From: Candidatus Woesearchaeota archaeon
GTDB lineage: Archaea > Nanobdellota > Nanobdellia > Woesearchaeales > GCA-2686295
Length of the DNA stretch: 59,950 nt
Direction of reading: 5' to 3'
Assembly: GCA_002686295.1 (NCBI GenBank)
Contig: NZBB01000038.1
Location: 1 to 59,950, forward strand
Below, piece by piece: positions 42,784 through 51,765 of the stretch. The notes below the pieces were generated by a model. That model worked only from the letters and a program-made list of their open reading frames with translations. It ran no database searches and was not told where the DNA came from. A program made the position numbers and the translations under genes. Position 1 is the stretch's first letter; each line of letters starts with the position of its first letter.

Positions 42784-44649
42784 ATGAATTTTAACAAGTT
42801 ATTATTTCCTTATGATAAAGTTCGTGATATTCAAGAGGACCTCATTCTAAAAATAAATGAATCGATTATAAAAGGAAAAAATTTTATAGCTCACGCACCA
42901 ACAGGTCTTGGTAAGACAGCAGCAGTTCTTGCTCCCGCCTTAAAGTACGCTTTAGAAAATGAAAAAACAGTTTTCTTTTTGACATCTAGGCATACACAGC
43001 ATAAAATCGCTATTGAAACATTGGCAAAAATCAAGAATAAATATAAAGAAAAGTTTTATGGTATAAGTATAATAGGAAAGAAAGGTTTGTGTTTGCAATC
43101 GGACATTCACAAATTATACAATTCAGAATTTAATGACTATTGCAAAACTATGCGTGTAGACAAGAAATGCGAATTTTATGAAAATCTAAAAACAAATGAA
43201 AAACTATCAACAGAAACAAAAATTGCACTTTCAGAATTAAAAATTTTCAATCAAATAACAACAGAAAATTCTTTAGATATAAGTAAGAAATTCAATTTGT
43301 GCCCTTACGAAATTTCAATGTTAATTGCAAAAAATGCTAAAGTAATAATTGGTGACTATTATTATATATTTCATCAAGATATAAGAAACTTATTGTTAAA
43401 CAAGATTAACAAAGAACTAAAAAATTCGATAATAATTGTTGACGAAGCCCATAATCTTCCAAATAGAGTTAAAGATTTGTTTACTGCAAGACTTTCTAAC
43501 TCAATGATTAATCGTGCATTATCAGAGGCTAAAAAATTCAAGTACGACCAAATAATACATGATCTTTTAAATATTGAAGAGATTCTAAAAGAATTATCAA
43601 ATTTCAAAGAAGATGAACAATATATAAATAAAGAACTTTTCATCGAAAAAATAAATAATATCAGAGACTATCAAGAACTAATAGAAGATTTTTCTTTCAT
43701 AGGTGATGCAATCCGTGAAGAGCAAAAGCAATCTTACATTGGTTCAATAGCTTCATTTTTGGAGTCTTGGCTTGGAAATAATGAAGGTTTTACAAGAATT
43801 ATTTCTAAAAAAGTCAATCCAAAACCAATAGTGATTCTCAGTTACAGATGTCTTGATTCCAGTCTAGCAACGAAAGAGGTTATTGATGAAGCTCATTCAA
43901 CAATAATGATGTCTGGTACATTAACACCTACTAGCATGTACAATGAACTTTTAGGATTCAATAACCCAATTGAAGAAACTTATAAAAGTCCTTTTCCAGA
44001 TAAAAATAGATTAAATATTATAATTCCAAAAACAACTACTAAGTATGAGTTTCGTAATCAAAAGCAGTATCAAGATATTGCAACAATTCTTGCAAATATT
44101 GTTAACATTGTCCCAGGCAATTCAGCGGTCTTTTTTCCAAGTTACTATTTAAGAGATTCCATATATAAAGAGTTTAATGAACTTTGTAAAAAAACTTTAT
44201 TCATTGAACATCCAAATCTTTCAAAAACAGAAAAACATAAATTATTAGAGAAGTTCAAAAGTTATAAGAATTCTGGTGCTGTTTTACTTGGTGCTATTTC
44301 AGGAAGTTTTGGAGAAGGAATTGATCTTCCTGGAGATTTTCTTAAAGCAGTTGTTATTGTCGGTTTACCTTTGACAAAACCAGACCTTGAATCTAATGCT
44401 TTGATTGATTATTATGACAAAAAATTTGGAAAAGGTTGGGATTATGGTTACTTATTTCCGGCTTTCAATAAGTCTTTGCAAAGTGCTGGAAGATGTATTC
44501 GCTCTGAGTCTGACAAAGGAGTAGTTATTTTTTTAGATGAACGTTACACTTGGAAAAATTATTATAGGTGTTTTCCATCATCATGGAATTTGAAGATTAG
44601 TTTGCTTTATGAACGTTTAATAAATGAATTCTTCTCAAAAAAAATCTGA
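42784..44649 (+). CDS. XPD/DinG-like superfamily 2 DNA helicase with Fe-S cluster
   Basis: 621 residues. Walker A A-P-T-G-L-G-K-T (38-45), D-E-A-H at 220-223, four Fe-S cysteines C103, C120, C129 and C173 between motifs Ia and II, and C-terminal S-A-G-R-C-I-R (motif VI). Length and cysteine spacing match archaeal XPD/Rad3 and DinG. It unwinds DNA 5' to 3' in repair. It is preceded by a 54-base spacer after the nitroreductase gene. Confidence 0.92.
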   Translation: MNFNKLLFPYDKVRDIQEDLILKINESIIKGKNFIAHAPTGLGKTAAVLAPALKYALENEKTVFFLTSRHTQHKIAIETLAKIKNKYKEKFYGISIIGKKGLCLQSDIHKLYNSEFNDYCKTMRVDKKCEFYENLKTNEKLSTETKIALSELKIFNQITTENSLDISKKFNLCPYEISMLIAKNAKVIIGDYYYIFHQDIRNLLLNKINKELKNSIIIVDEAHNLPNRVKDLFTARLSNSMINRALSEAKKFKYDQIIHDLLNIEEILKELSNFKEDEQYINKELFIEKINNIRDYQELIEDFSFIGDAIREEQKQSYIGSIASFLESWLGNNEGFTRIISKKVNPKPIVILSYRCLDSSLATKEVIDEAHSTIMMSGTLTPTSMYNELLGFNNPIEETYKSPFPDKNRLNIIIPKTTTKYEFRNQKQYQDIATILANIVNIVPGNSAVFFPSYYLRDSIYKEFNELCKKTLFIEHPNLSKTEKHKLLEKFKSYKNSGAVLLGAISGSFGEGIDLPGDFLKAVVIVGLPLTKPDLESNALIDYYDKKFGKGWDYGYLFPAFNKSLQSAGRCIRSESDKGVVIFLDERYTWKNYYRCFPSSWNLKISLLYERLINEFFSKKI

Positions 44650-44653
44650 AACA

Positions 44654-44710
44654 ACAACCAAACCAGTATACTAAAACGTATACAAAACGAAAGATTTATA
44701 TATTGGTTGT
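44654..44710. promoter_or_regulatory. Inverted repeats in the promoter of the winged-helix-like gene
   Basis: ACAACCAA (44654-44661) and TTGGTTGT (44703-44710) are exact reverse complements. Between them GTATAC occurs at 44666-44671 and 44678-44683, and ATTTATATATT at 44694-44704 looks like the TATA box. The arrangement suggests a regulated promoter; autoregulation by the protein downstream is possible. Confidence 0.45.
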
Positions 44711-44744
44711 GCTTTTATGTTATTAGAGGTTAGACATTAAAAAA

Positions 44745-45158
44745 ATGGTCATCTTATTTGATCAATTCAATTTACCGGATAACATATTTGAGATAATATT
44801 TGCAACAAAACAACAAGTAATAGTTGCAAAACTACTCATAGAAGAAATGAAACTCAAAGAAGGCGAAATAGGAAAAACAGAGATGTCAATGTTTGCAACA
44901 AGTCTGCACGAAGGAATACAATTTCAAAGACAAAAAACAGACCTAATAAAAAAGAAAGAAAAATTATCATATAACAAAAGACAATTTTATGACAGAATAC
45001 TAACACCTATGAAAACAATGGGTTTAATTGACTACGACATGTACAAAAAAACATACAAATTAGGCGATAAATTCAACAAAAACATGATGAAAGTTGGCTT
45101 AATGTGGCTTCAAGAACTAAGAAGACCACCAAAAAGCCTAATTTTGAAGAAGAAATAA
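44745..45158 (+). CDS. Winged-helix-like protein of unknown function
   Basis: 137 residues. The C-terminal half (Y-N-K-R-Q-F-Y-D-R-I-L-T-P-M-K, M-G-L-I-D-Y-D, K-T-Y-K-L-G-D-K-F) looks like a winged helix with a beta hairpin, so DNA or RNA binding is likely. The N-terminal part is helical. Codons are visibly poor in T compared with neighbours. A promoter with inverted repeats lies upstream, and a C-rich hairpin begins 8 bases after the stop. Family not recognised. Confidence 0.6.
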   Translation: MVILFDQFNLPDNIFEIIFATKQQVIVAKLLIEEMKLKEGEIGKTEMSMFATSLHEGIQFQRQKTDLIKKKEKLSYNKRQFYDRILTPMKTMGLIDYDMYKKTYKLGDKFNKNMMKVGLMWLQELRRPPKSLILKKK

Positions 45159-45165
45159 GAATTAC

Positions 45166-45219
45166 GAGCTCCCTACGCCTCTTCTTCTACCACCCTCCCC
45201 CTCGAGTTCTAGGGAGCTC
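45166..45219 (+). other. 10-bp hairpin with pyrimidine-rich C-rich loop
   Basis: GAGCTCCCTA (45166-45175) pairs exactly with TAGGGAGCTC (45210-45219) around a 34-base loop that is almost all C and T and contains ACCACCCTCCCCC. In such an AT-rich genome the block stands out. It lies between the winged-helix-like gene and adk and could be a 3' end hairpin, a small RNA or an RNA decoy for purine-rich ribosome binding sites. Strand is assumed to be that of the flanking genes. Confidence 0.5.
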
Positions 45220-45270
45220 TTCGATTCCAAAAATTATAAATAATACTTTAAACAGCTAATAGTATAAAAA

Positions 45271-45909
45271 ATGAAACTAATAATATTCGGACCTCAAGGT
45301 TCTGGAAAAGGAACTCAGGCAGAAAAAATAATAAAAAAACATTCTATAACCCATATTTCAACAGGAGATATATTCAGAGATAACATTAAACGCAAAACTA
45401 AATTGGGGAAAAAAGTTGAAAAAATGCTTAAAAAAGGAAACATGGTTCCAGACGATATAACAAACAAAATAATGAAAGAAAGACTAGCAAAAAAAGATTG
45501 TGAAAAAGGATTCATATTAGACGGTTATCCGAGAACTAAGGAACAGGCAGAATTCCTAGATAAATTAGTTAAAATAGATATAGCAATAAATCTTGAAATT
45601 TCAAAAGAGATGGTTATAAAAAGAATCTCTAGCAGAAGAATATGTCAGAAATGTGGAAAAAATTTTAATGTTTTGTACAAAAAATCAAAAAAAGCAGGGA
45701 TATGCGATTTTTGCAATGACAAACTAATAACAAGAGCAGATGACAAAAAAATATCTATAGAAAAAAGACTTGCTAATTATGAAAGAGAAACAAAACCACT
45801 CATAAAATTTTATGAAAAGAAAGGAATATTGATTAAAATTGATGGCGAACAAAACATCGACAAAGTAACTTCTAACATAATTAATTCAATAAGTTTTTTA
45901 CAACAATAG
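45271..45909 (+). CDS. adk: Adenylate kinase
   Basis: 212 residues, long form. P-loop G-P-Q-G-S-G-K-G-T (7-15), D-G-Y-P-R-T for the core, and a zinc-finger LID with C-Q-K-C ... C-D-F-C. It interconverts ATP, ADP and AMP. The bacterial-type long Adk in an archaeon may be a transferred gene, but is known in several archaeal lineages. It overlaps truD convergently by 29 bases. Confidence 0.96.
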   Translation: MKLIIFGPQGSGKGTQAEKIIKKHSITHISTGDIFRDNIKRKTKLGKKVEKMLKKGNMVPDDITNKIMKERLAKKDCEKGFILDGYPRTKEQAEFLDKLVKIDIAINLEISKEMVIKRISSRRICQKCGKNFNVLYKKSKKAGICDFCNDKLITRADDKKISIEKRLANYERETKPLIKFYEKKGILIKIDGEQNIDKVTSNIINSISFLQQ

Positions 45910-46834
45910 TTGCATAAGCGCCTTTTACAAGAGAAAATCTCAGCCTTAATTTATACTTATATTTGTTTAAATCATCTTTTTCTAAATCTCCAACAAAAAG
46001 ATTTTTAGGAATCACATATAATAGTCTTGAACTTCCCTCGCTACTAAGAGAAGGAATTGAAGGTATAATAAAATCTCTCTCTGTAACATCATCCAAAACC
46101 AATAATTTCTTTAACTTTTTTTTTAGAAAATCATCTTCATACTCCGTTGCAAAACCAACTATTGGAACTTTAATATTTTCATTCAAATCTAATTTCTCAA
46201 TTAACCTATTAAAAAGACTACTTTGGTAAGCATGAATGAACAACAACCTTATTCTAAAAGGTATTTTTTTCAAAGCACCTATGTAATCATTTTGGTTTTC
46301 ATCTAAAAAAGTTTTCACATCTTTTTCATAATCTCCAGAATTCTCAAGAACAAACTCAACAGCTTTTTTAAAATTTTTTTTTATTATGGCCAATCCAATC
46401 TCGGAGTTTTTATTTGAAAATCGTTGTTCATCGAAATAATTCTTTATTCTGGCGTTTGCTCTAATTTTCGTATTTTTAGGTAGATTCCTGACAATTATGT
46501 TAAACTCATTTCCTTTAAGCTCACCAACTGCTAAAGCATTTTTCGAAGTAGAAACAAACTTTAAGCTTAAATTCTTAAGTTTAAGATTCTCAACTCTGAT
46601 TTTACTAACTTTAAATATGGATATATATTGTTCTGTAACTGCACGCCTATCCTTTATGCCCGCATAACCAATATTTGTACGTTTAATACCTAATGCTTTA
46701 GAAATAATTTGAACAGCCTTCTCGGTCGTGTAATCTGTTTTTTTCAACAAAAAAACATTGTATAAACCATTATCGGATTCAAATCCTTTAATTTCTTTCA
46801 CAATAAAATCTTCAGGTATCTGTTTAAACTTCAT
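45881..46834 (-). CDS. truD: tRNA pseudouridine synthase TruD
   Basis: 317 residues. P-E-D-F-I-V-K-E at the N terminus and G-Y-A-G-I-K-D-R-R-A-V-T with the catalytic Asp62 identify TruD, which makes pseudouridine at tRNA position 13. F-D-E-Q-R-F-S follows. The TRUD insertion domain is shorter than usual, giving a compact protein. It faces adk on the opposite strand. Confidence 0.94.
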   Translation of the reverse strand: MKFKQIPEDFIVKEIKGFESDNGLYNVFLLKKTDYTTEKAVQIISKALGIKRTNIGYAGIKDRRAVTEQYISIFKVSKIRVENLKLKNLSLKFVSTSKNALAVGELKGNEFNIIVRNLPKNTKIRANARIKNYFDEQRFSNKNSEIGLAIIKKNFKKAVEFVLENSGDYEKDVKTFLDENQNDYIGALKKIPFRIRLLFIHAYQSSLFNRLIEKLDLNENIKVPIVGFATEYEDDFLKKKLKKLLVLDDVTERDFIIPSIPSLSSEGSSRLLYVIPKNLFVGDLEKDDLNKYKYKLRLRFSLVKGAYATIVVKNLLN

Positions 46835-46909
46835 AAAAACTCAAATAACAAATATGTTTTAATAGTTTATGAAAAATTTAAAAACAACTAGGAACTTTTA
46901 AGAGAATAA

Positions 46910-47002
46910 GGACTCATAGCCTAGAGGTTTAAAACCGGGCAATCTGGATAAGGCATCAGCCTCCTAAGCTGGAGATCGGGGGTTCGAATCCCCCTGGGTC
47001 CG
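46910..47002 (+). tRNA. tRNA-Arg (CCT) with expanded D arm, probable 18-base insertion
   Basis: Acceptor GGACTCA pairs with TGGGTCC (discriminator G); the anticodon stem TCAGC/GCTGG encloses CTCCTAA (anticodon CCT); T arm is GGGGG/CCCCC with TTCGAAT. The D region is about 18 bases longer than normal: removing 46925-46942 leaves GCCTAG-TCTGGATAAGGC, an ordinary D arm. The inserted piece contains GGTTTAAAACC. A non-canonical intron in the D loop is the simplest reading. Total length 93 bases. Confidence 0.85.
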
Positions 47003-47085
47003 TTAAATTCTAAACAACTTTCTGAATATTATATATACAATTAACAATTAAAAATAATTCTCATAGTTAAACTTAAACAAACTTT

Positions 47086-47102
47086 TACTTACATTGTAAG
47101 TA
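47086..47102. promoter_or_regulatory. 17-base palindrome upstream of the flippase-like gene
   Basis: TACTTAC and GTAAGTA flank a 3-base centre, about 58 bases before the ATG at 47160. It could be an operator of the downstream gene pair. The rest of the spacer is AT-rich promoter-like sequence. Confidence 0.35.
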
Positions 47103-47159
47103 TTTACTTTTTTTGTTAATAAGAAAATTTAAAATAAAAGAAACTTAACAACAAAATCT

Positions 47160-48164
47160 ATGAAGAAAAAATTCTTAATTCTGACGTCCTTAATTATAGG
47201 GATAAGTTCACTGGCATTCATACTTCACAAAATATCAATAAAAGAAATCACAGAACAATTCATATCAGCAAAAATCATCCACATCTTAGCCTATACAATC
47301 GTATCAATTTTGTTGATGTATTCATTAGCTTGGCGCTGGAACGTTATTTTAAAAAGTCAAAATATCAATTTAAGTTTTCAGAAAGTATTTAATTATCGAC
47401 TTATAGGATATGGAATAAGCTACATAACACCATCAGCAAAATTAGGCGGAGAACCGGTAAGAGCACTTTTGCTTTCAAACAATAAGATAAAATTTTCTAA
47501 AGCTTTGTCATCAGTTGTAATAGACAAAACAATAGAAATAGCTTCTTCAGCAATTTTTTTTTTCATCGGAGTTATAACTATTCTTTTCAAATTGGCCTTA
47601 CCTGAAGAGACAGGAATAATTTTGCTCATTTTTGCAACTGCTTTCCTTTCAACATCAATATTTATTTATCAAAGACTTGCAAGCGGAAAAGGATTAATAG
47701 TTGATTTATGTAAATCATTAAAGATTGACAAAATAAAAAGTTTAAAACTAAAAGAAAAAAAAATTAGTTCATTTGAAAAATTAATAATAAAATTCTTTCG
47801 ACATGACAAAACAGATTTTTTAATAACAATGATTATATCGCTTTTATCATGGATTCTTATGTTCTTAGAGTTTAAATTCGGTCTATTAATACTAGGATAC
47901 AATGTTTCTTTTAGTTCAATATTCTTAATTATAAGTTTTCTGGGTGCAGCTTTATTAATTCCAATACCTCTTGGTTTGGGCGCTATGGAAGCAAGTCAGA
48001 TTGCTGTTTTTCCAATAATAGGTATGAAAACTTCCACAGGCGTCGCCATATCAATGTTAACAAGAGCAAGAGATATTGTATGGAGCATTATTTCACTCAT
48101 GCTTCTTTGTTACTATGGTTTAAGCGCGACAAAAACAATCAAAAAAGCTTTACTTAAACAATAA
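47160..48164 (+). CDS. Lysylphosphatidylglycerol synthase-type membrane protein (flippase-like, UPF0104)
   Basis: 334 residues with about eight to nine helices. W-R-W near 52-54, Y-G-I-S-Y-I-T-P-S-A-K-L-G-G-E-P-V-R-A and the later G-L-G-A-M-E-A-S-Q are the conserved motifs of the LPG_synthase_TM/YbhN family. The catalytic domain of MprF is absent. Family members are membrane proteins of lipid or polyprenol transport. It is followed after 6 bases by a glycosidase-like gene. Confidence 0.85.
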   Translation: MKKKFLILTSLIIGISSLAFILHKISIKEITEQFISAKIIHILAYTIVSILLMYSLAWRWNVILKSQNINLSFQKVFNYRLIGYGISYITPSAKLGGEPVRALLLSNNKIKFSKALSSVVIDKTIEIASSAIFFFIGVITILFKLALPEETGIILLIFATAFLSTSIFIYQRLASGKGLIVDLCKSLKIDKIKSLKLKEKKISSFEKLIIKFFRHDKTDFLITMIISLLSWILMFLEFKFGLLILGYNVSFSSIFLIISFLGAALLIPIPLGLGAMEASQIAVFPIIGMKTSTGVAISMLTRARDIVWSIISLMLLCYYGLSATKTIKKALLKQ

Positions 48165-48170
48165 CAAACA

Positions 48171-49265
48171 ATGAACACATTATTTTTTAATGAAGGAGTA
48201 AGAATGCTAAAACATTCTTTGTACATTAGGAAAAAAGGATTTAGAAATATCTCTGGGAATTCGAAAAATATTTGCAAACAAATAGTTAATAATTGTTACA
48301 ATAATGAAAAAAATTATTTCATGATCAGCAACGGTCATTTCTGTGAGTTCTGGACGAGAGATTTTGGATTGTGTGTTGACTCTTTAAAAAAACTCGGATT
48401 TGAAAAAAAAATAAAAAATACACTTGACTATTCTCTAAAAATATTCGAAAACAAAAAACTATGCACAACAATTAATCCTTCCGGAAAAACATTTAATTTT
48501 CCAAACTACGCTCCGGATTCTTTAGCATTCATGCTACATTCGTTAATAACACTTGAAGATAAATATATAATTAAAAAATATTCAGAGTTTCTAGAAAAAG
48601 AAGCAAAAAAGTATTTTAAGATTGTGATTGAAAAAGATTCCGGACTTGTAAAAAAAAAACGTTTCAGCTCAATGAAAGATCATTCAATTAGAAATTCTTC
48701 TTGCTACGACAATATTATGTCAGCATGGATATCAAAAAACCTAAGAAAGATGAAGCTAGAAAATCCTCTGAAAAGCTATAATTTCAAAAAAATTATTAAA
48801 AACAATTTCTGGACAGGCAATTATTTTATCGATGATCTTTCTGGCAAAAAAAAATTATCTGGAGACGCAAATGTTTTTCCTTTTTGGACAAAAATATTCA
48901 ATTCAAAAAAAATGATTAAAGATTCTGTTGAAAAAATAAAAATTGAAAAACTAGACAAACCCTTCCCGTTGAAATACTCTGTAGAAAAAACCAGCGTTAA
49001 CAAATACGATTTTCTCGCAAAAAACTATCAAACAGGAACAATCTGGCCCATGATAGGATATCCATACATAGAAGTTGTTTCAAAAATAAACAAAAAACTG
49101 GCAAAAGAATATATAGATATTTACTCAAAAATCATTGAGAAAAATAAAAATTTTCTTGAAGTTTATGACTATGAAGGAAAGCCTTATAAATCGAAATTTT
49201 ATTACTCAGATGAAGAAATGTTATGGGCAAGTAAACATTTGAGCTTGCTTAAACTCTATTCTTGA
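48171..49265 (+). CDS. (alpha/alpha)6-barrel glycosidase-like protein
   Basis: 364 residues. E-F-W-T-R-D-F-G near 61-68 carries an acidic pair as in GH15/GH63/GH133-type catalytic domains, and T-G-T-I-W-P-M-I-G-Y-P and Y-S-D-E-E-M-L-W-A near the end match the glucoamylase/trehalase-like pattern. No signal peptide, so it is cytoplasmic. It probably trims glycans or glycogen-like polymers. It follows the flippase-like gene and ends convergently with the PHP gene (17-base overlap). Confidence 0.65.
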   Translation: MNTLFFNEGVRMLKHSLYIRKKGFRNISGNSKNICKQIVNNCYNNEKNYFMISNGHFCEFWTRDFGLCVDSLKKLGFEKKIKNTLDYSLKIFENKKLCTTINPSGKTFNFPNYAPDSLAFMLHSLITLEDKYIIKKYSEFLEKEAKKYFKIVIEKDSGLVKKKRFSSMKDHSIRNSSCYDNIMSAWISKNLRKMKLENPLKSYNFKKIIKNNFWTGNYFIDDLSGKKKLSGDANVFPFWTKIFNSKKMIKDSVEKIKIEKLDKPFPLKYSVEKTSVNKYDFLAKNYQTGTIWPMIGYPYIEVVSKINKKLAKEYIDIYSKIIEKNKNFLEVYDYEGKPYKSKFYYSDEEMLWASKHLSLLKLYS

Positions 49266-50019
49266 GAATTGTTAATTCAGTAATTAATTTAGAAGGAAAC
49301 TTCATTTCTTTTCCAATCAGAATATTTTTCTTTTTTTTAATTGAATCTAAAAATTCTTCGACAGATTCTGCTTTACAACAAGTTAAAGCTTTACCAAGCC
49401 AATTCAATCTATGACCATCACTACCAGCAGTAAATCCCTTTCCTTCACTCAAAGCCCAACCATAAGATGCAAGATTTTCTTTCCTATTTCTTATCGCATT
49501 TATAGATTCAATAGCATCAATCATTTCCATAAGATAATTATTTTTTTCTCTGTTAAAATAGTAGAAACTCTTTTTTGGAAAAACCGTGAAAGGATGAGCA
49601 ATAGATACTAAAGCATTATAATCTCTGGCCAACTCTAATATGTTTTCTGTTGGCAGATTTAACTTGTTAAATCGAAATTTAGTGTGTTTCCTTATATGGT
49701 TTTCTATTACTTTTTCATTAAATGAAATCATGTCTGACTTATTGTTAAAATATATTAATAAATCCTTATCATTTTTTGTCGTTACCTCAACAGCAGGTAT
49801 AACCATCACCTTTCTTTGCTTCTGAGCTATAAGATTGCCTTTTACAGAATTATGATCTGTTATAGCCACTCCAATCTCCAATTTAGCAGCAAACTTTAAC
49901 ACTTCTTGAAGTTTAGTAGAACAATCAGCAGAGTATTCTGTATGATAATGCATGTCAACAAGCGTATGCTCTTCCTTTAATTCAGGTATTTCAGGCTCTT
50001 CAAAAAAAAGGTTTTTCAT
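49249..50019 (-). CDS. PHP-domain phosphoesterase
   Basis: 256 residues. D-M-H-Y-H-T-E-Y-S-A-D-C, A-I-T-D-H-N-S-V, A-V-E-V-T, A-H-P-F and G-S-D-G-H-R are the metal-binding motifs of PHP enzymes. The domain hydrolyses phosphate esters (nucleoside bisphosphates, histidinol phosphate or oligonucleotide ends). Exact substrate unknown. It lies 25 bases downstream of carS on the same strand. Confidence 0.86.
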   Translation of the reverse strand: MKNLFFEEPEIPELKEEHTLVDMHYHTEYSADCSTKLQEVLKFAAKLEIGVAITDHNSVKGNLIAQKQRKVMVIPAVEVTTKNDKDLLIYFNNKSDMISFNEKVIENHIRKHTKFRFNKLNLPTENILELARDYNALVSIAHPFTVFPKKSFYYFNREKNNYLMEMIDAIESINAIRNRKENLASYGWALSEGKGFTAGSDGHRLNWLGKALTCCKAESVEEFLDSIKKKKNILIGKEMKFPSKLITELTILKNRV

Positions 50020-50044
50020 AAGAATTACTCAATTTATATACTAT

Positions 50045-50578
50045 TTAAATTTTGTCTTTGTTAATTCCAAACAAGTATCCTGCATAGTGAAAAGACATAT
50101 GGATAATTGGAGTTATAATTATTATAATCAATAACGTTTTCACAGATGGTATAAATATTAAAAAAGAGAATATAAAAGCACCAAAAACAAAGTCCAACTG
50201 ATCAAAAGGAAACCATGGTTTTCCTTGAGCAATATTTACTCTTCTCTTAAAAAATGACTCTACAGAATCTCCGAATAAAGCTCCAAATCCAAGTAGAAAT
50301 CCCAACCACAAAACCTGCTCAGAATAGTTTATTATGCTTATAGAATTAAAGAATTGATTGTTATACAATAACTTCTGAACGTAAATAGTTAAAATCCCAA
50401 AAACAGATCCTAATAGTATTCCTCTAATAGTTTTATGAGATCCAAATATTCTTCTTCCCCTAAATTTCTTGTTAAAGTCCAAAGGAGTATCTAATAATGG
50501 CAACCATTGAAAAAGTGGAGGGACCATATTAGCAATATAGGCAGGCAAAAAATAGTATATTGCTTCTAACAACATCAT
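50045..50578 (-). CDS. carS: CDP-archaeol synthase
   Basis: 177 residues with five or so helices. P-A-Y-I-A-N-M-V-P-P, L-D-F-N-K-K-F-R-G-R-R-I-F-G-S-H-K-T-I-R-G, F-G-D-S-V-E-S-F-F-K-R-R and D-Q-L-D-F-V-F-G-A are the CarS signature motifs. It activates digeranylgeranylglyceryl phosphate with CTP to CDP-archaeol. It is the last of three overlapping lipid genes (4-base overlap with the synthase). Confidence 0.95.
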   Translation of the reverse strand: MMLLEAIYYFLPAYIANMVPPLFQWLPLLDTPLDFNKKFRGRRIFGSHKTIRGILLGSVFGILTIYVQKLLYNNQFFNSISIINYSEQVLWLGFLLGFGALFGDSVESFFKRRVNIAQGKPWFPFDQLDFVFGAFIFSFLIFIPSVKTLLIIIIITPIIHMSFHYAGYLFGINKDKI

Positions 50579-51066
50579 ATCACCTTTTTGAAACGAATTG
50601 TACTTATCATAAAAATGGAAGAAGCAATCACAGCAACATAATATATCCCTGCTGGTGCACTCGCAAAGTACATAACTGGAAAGATTAAACCATTAATTGT
50701 TATTGGCATGCCAATAAATCCTTTTACCTTTTTTCTCATAGCATTAAACCTTGCAAGTCTATAAGCACCCGCTATCAAATAAAATACGAGAAATAAAGCC
50801 AAAAAATCAGTTTGAAGATTTGAGTATAAGAAAACTGCAGGAGCAACACCAAAAGAAACAAGATCAGCTAAAGAATCAAGTTCTGCACCCATATATGATT
50901 CAACATTCAACATGCGAGCAACCTTACCATCCAAATAATCCAAAAAAACAGCTATCAACAAAATGATTGCTGCAACTGAAAAATTTTTGTTTATTGAGAA
51001 AACTATTGTCAAGAACCCTGCTGTTAAATTCATTAAAGTCAAAAAATTAGCTAATTGTTTTTTCAT
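50575..51066 (-). CDS. Archaetidylserine synthase (CDP-alcohol phosphatidyltransferase)
   Basis: 163 residues. The CDP-alcohol motif D-x2-D-G-x2-A-R-x8-G-x3-D-x3-D spans D43 to D68 (D43, D46, G47, A50, R51, G60, D64, D68). It joins CDP-archaeol and serine. It overlaps the decarboxylase gene upstream and carS downstream by 4 bases each. The operon position distinguishes it from inositol- or glycerol-type paralogues. Confidence 0.88.
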   Translation of the reverse strand: MKKQLANFLTLMNLTAGFLTIVFSINKNFSVAAIILLIAVFLDYLDGKVARMLNVESYMGAELDSLADLVSFGVAPAVFLYSNLQTDFLALFLVFYLIAGAYRLARFNAMRKKVKGFIGMPITINGLIFPVMYFASAPAGIYYVAVIASSIFMISTIRFKKVI

Positions 51067-51677
51067 TTTTCAGCAATAATTGTTTCTCCTGCCAAAACTC
51101 TTTGTCCTTTAACAACTTTAAGTTTTACTTTGTCCGACAAAATAATTGTTACTTGACTTCCTAATTTAATTAAACCTATTCTTTGTCCTTTAATAATTTT
51201 ATCATTCTTCTTAATAAAAGGAACTATTCTTCTGGCAACAAGACCTGCAATCTGGATTGTTTTTAGCTTAAAATTCTTACTCTGAAATAATATTTGAACA
51301 TTTTCATTCTCAAACGTCGATTCAGGTTTCAAAGCATTTAAGAATTTTCCTTTTGAATGAACAATGTATTTAACGATTCCAGACATAGGAGCCCTATTAA
51401 AATGCACGTCAAAAACATTCATAAATATCGACACCATGTAACCACTATCTGAAACATCTTTTGTAAAACTCTTTGCTTTTCCAAGAAACCTTTTATTAAT
51501 ATTAACCTTGTTTTTATTGAATTTTTTTATTGAAGTAATCAATCCATCAGCAGGACTGATAATGTTATCTCCAAAAGGAATCTGTCTTGAAGGATTTCTC
51601 AAAAAGTAGAATTTATAGAAAAACAAAAATAATACGAAAACAACAATTAAAATAATTAATGCATCTATTACAATCAT
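51063..51677 (-). CDS. Archaetidylserine decarboxylase (Psd-like)
   Basis: 204 residues with an N-terminal helix (about 5-25). S-P-A-D-G near 41-45, D-V-H-F-N-R-A-P (90-97), and K-L-G-S-Q-V with G173-S174, where self-cleavage creates the pyruvoyl group, match short phosphatidylserine decarboxylases. It makes archaetidylethanolamine. First gene of the lipid operon. Confidence 0.9.
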   Translation of the reverse strand: MIVIDALIILIVVFVLFLFFYKFYFLRNPSRQIPFGDNIISPADGLITSIKKFNKNKVNINKRFLGKAKSFTKDVSDSGYMVSIFMNVFDVHFNRAPMSGIVKYIVHSKGKFLNALKPESTFENENVQILFQSKNFKLKTIQIAGLVARRIVPFIKKNDKIIKGQRIGLIKLGSQVTIILSDKVKLKVVKGQRVLAGETIIAEK

Positions 51678-51765
51678 AAGTATATAAAAACATTCTAATA
51701 TAAAAAATTACTCATCATATATTTTCGATGTATAAAGAACTTATTCAATGGAGATTCGTTAAAAT

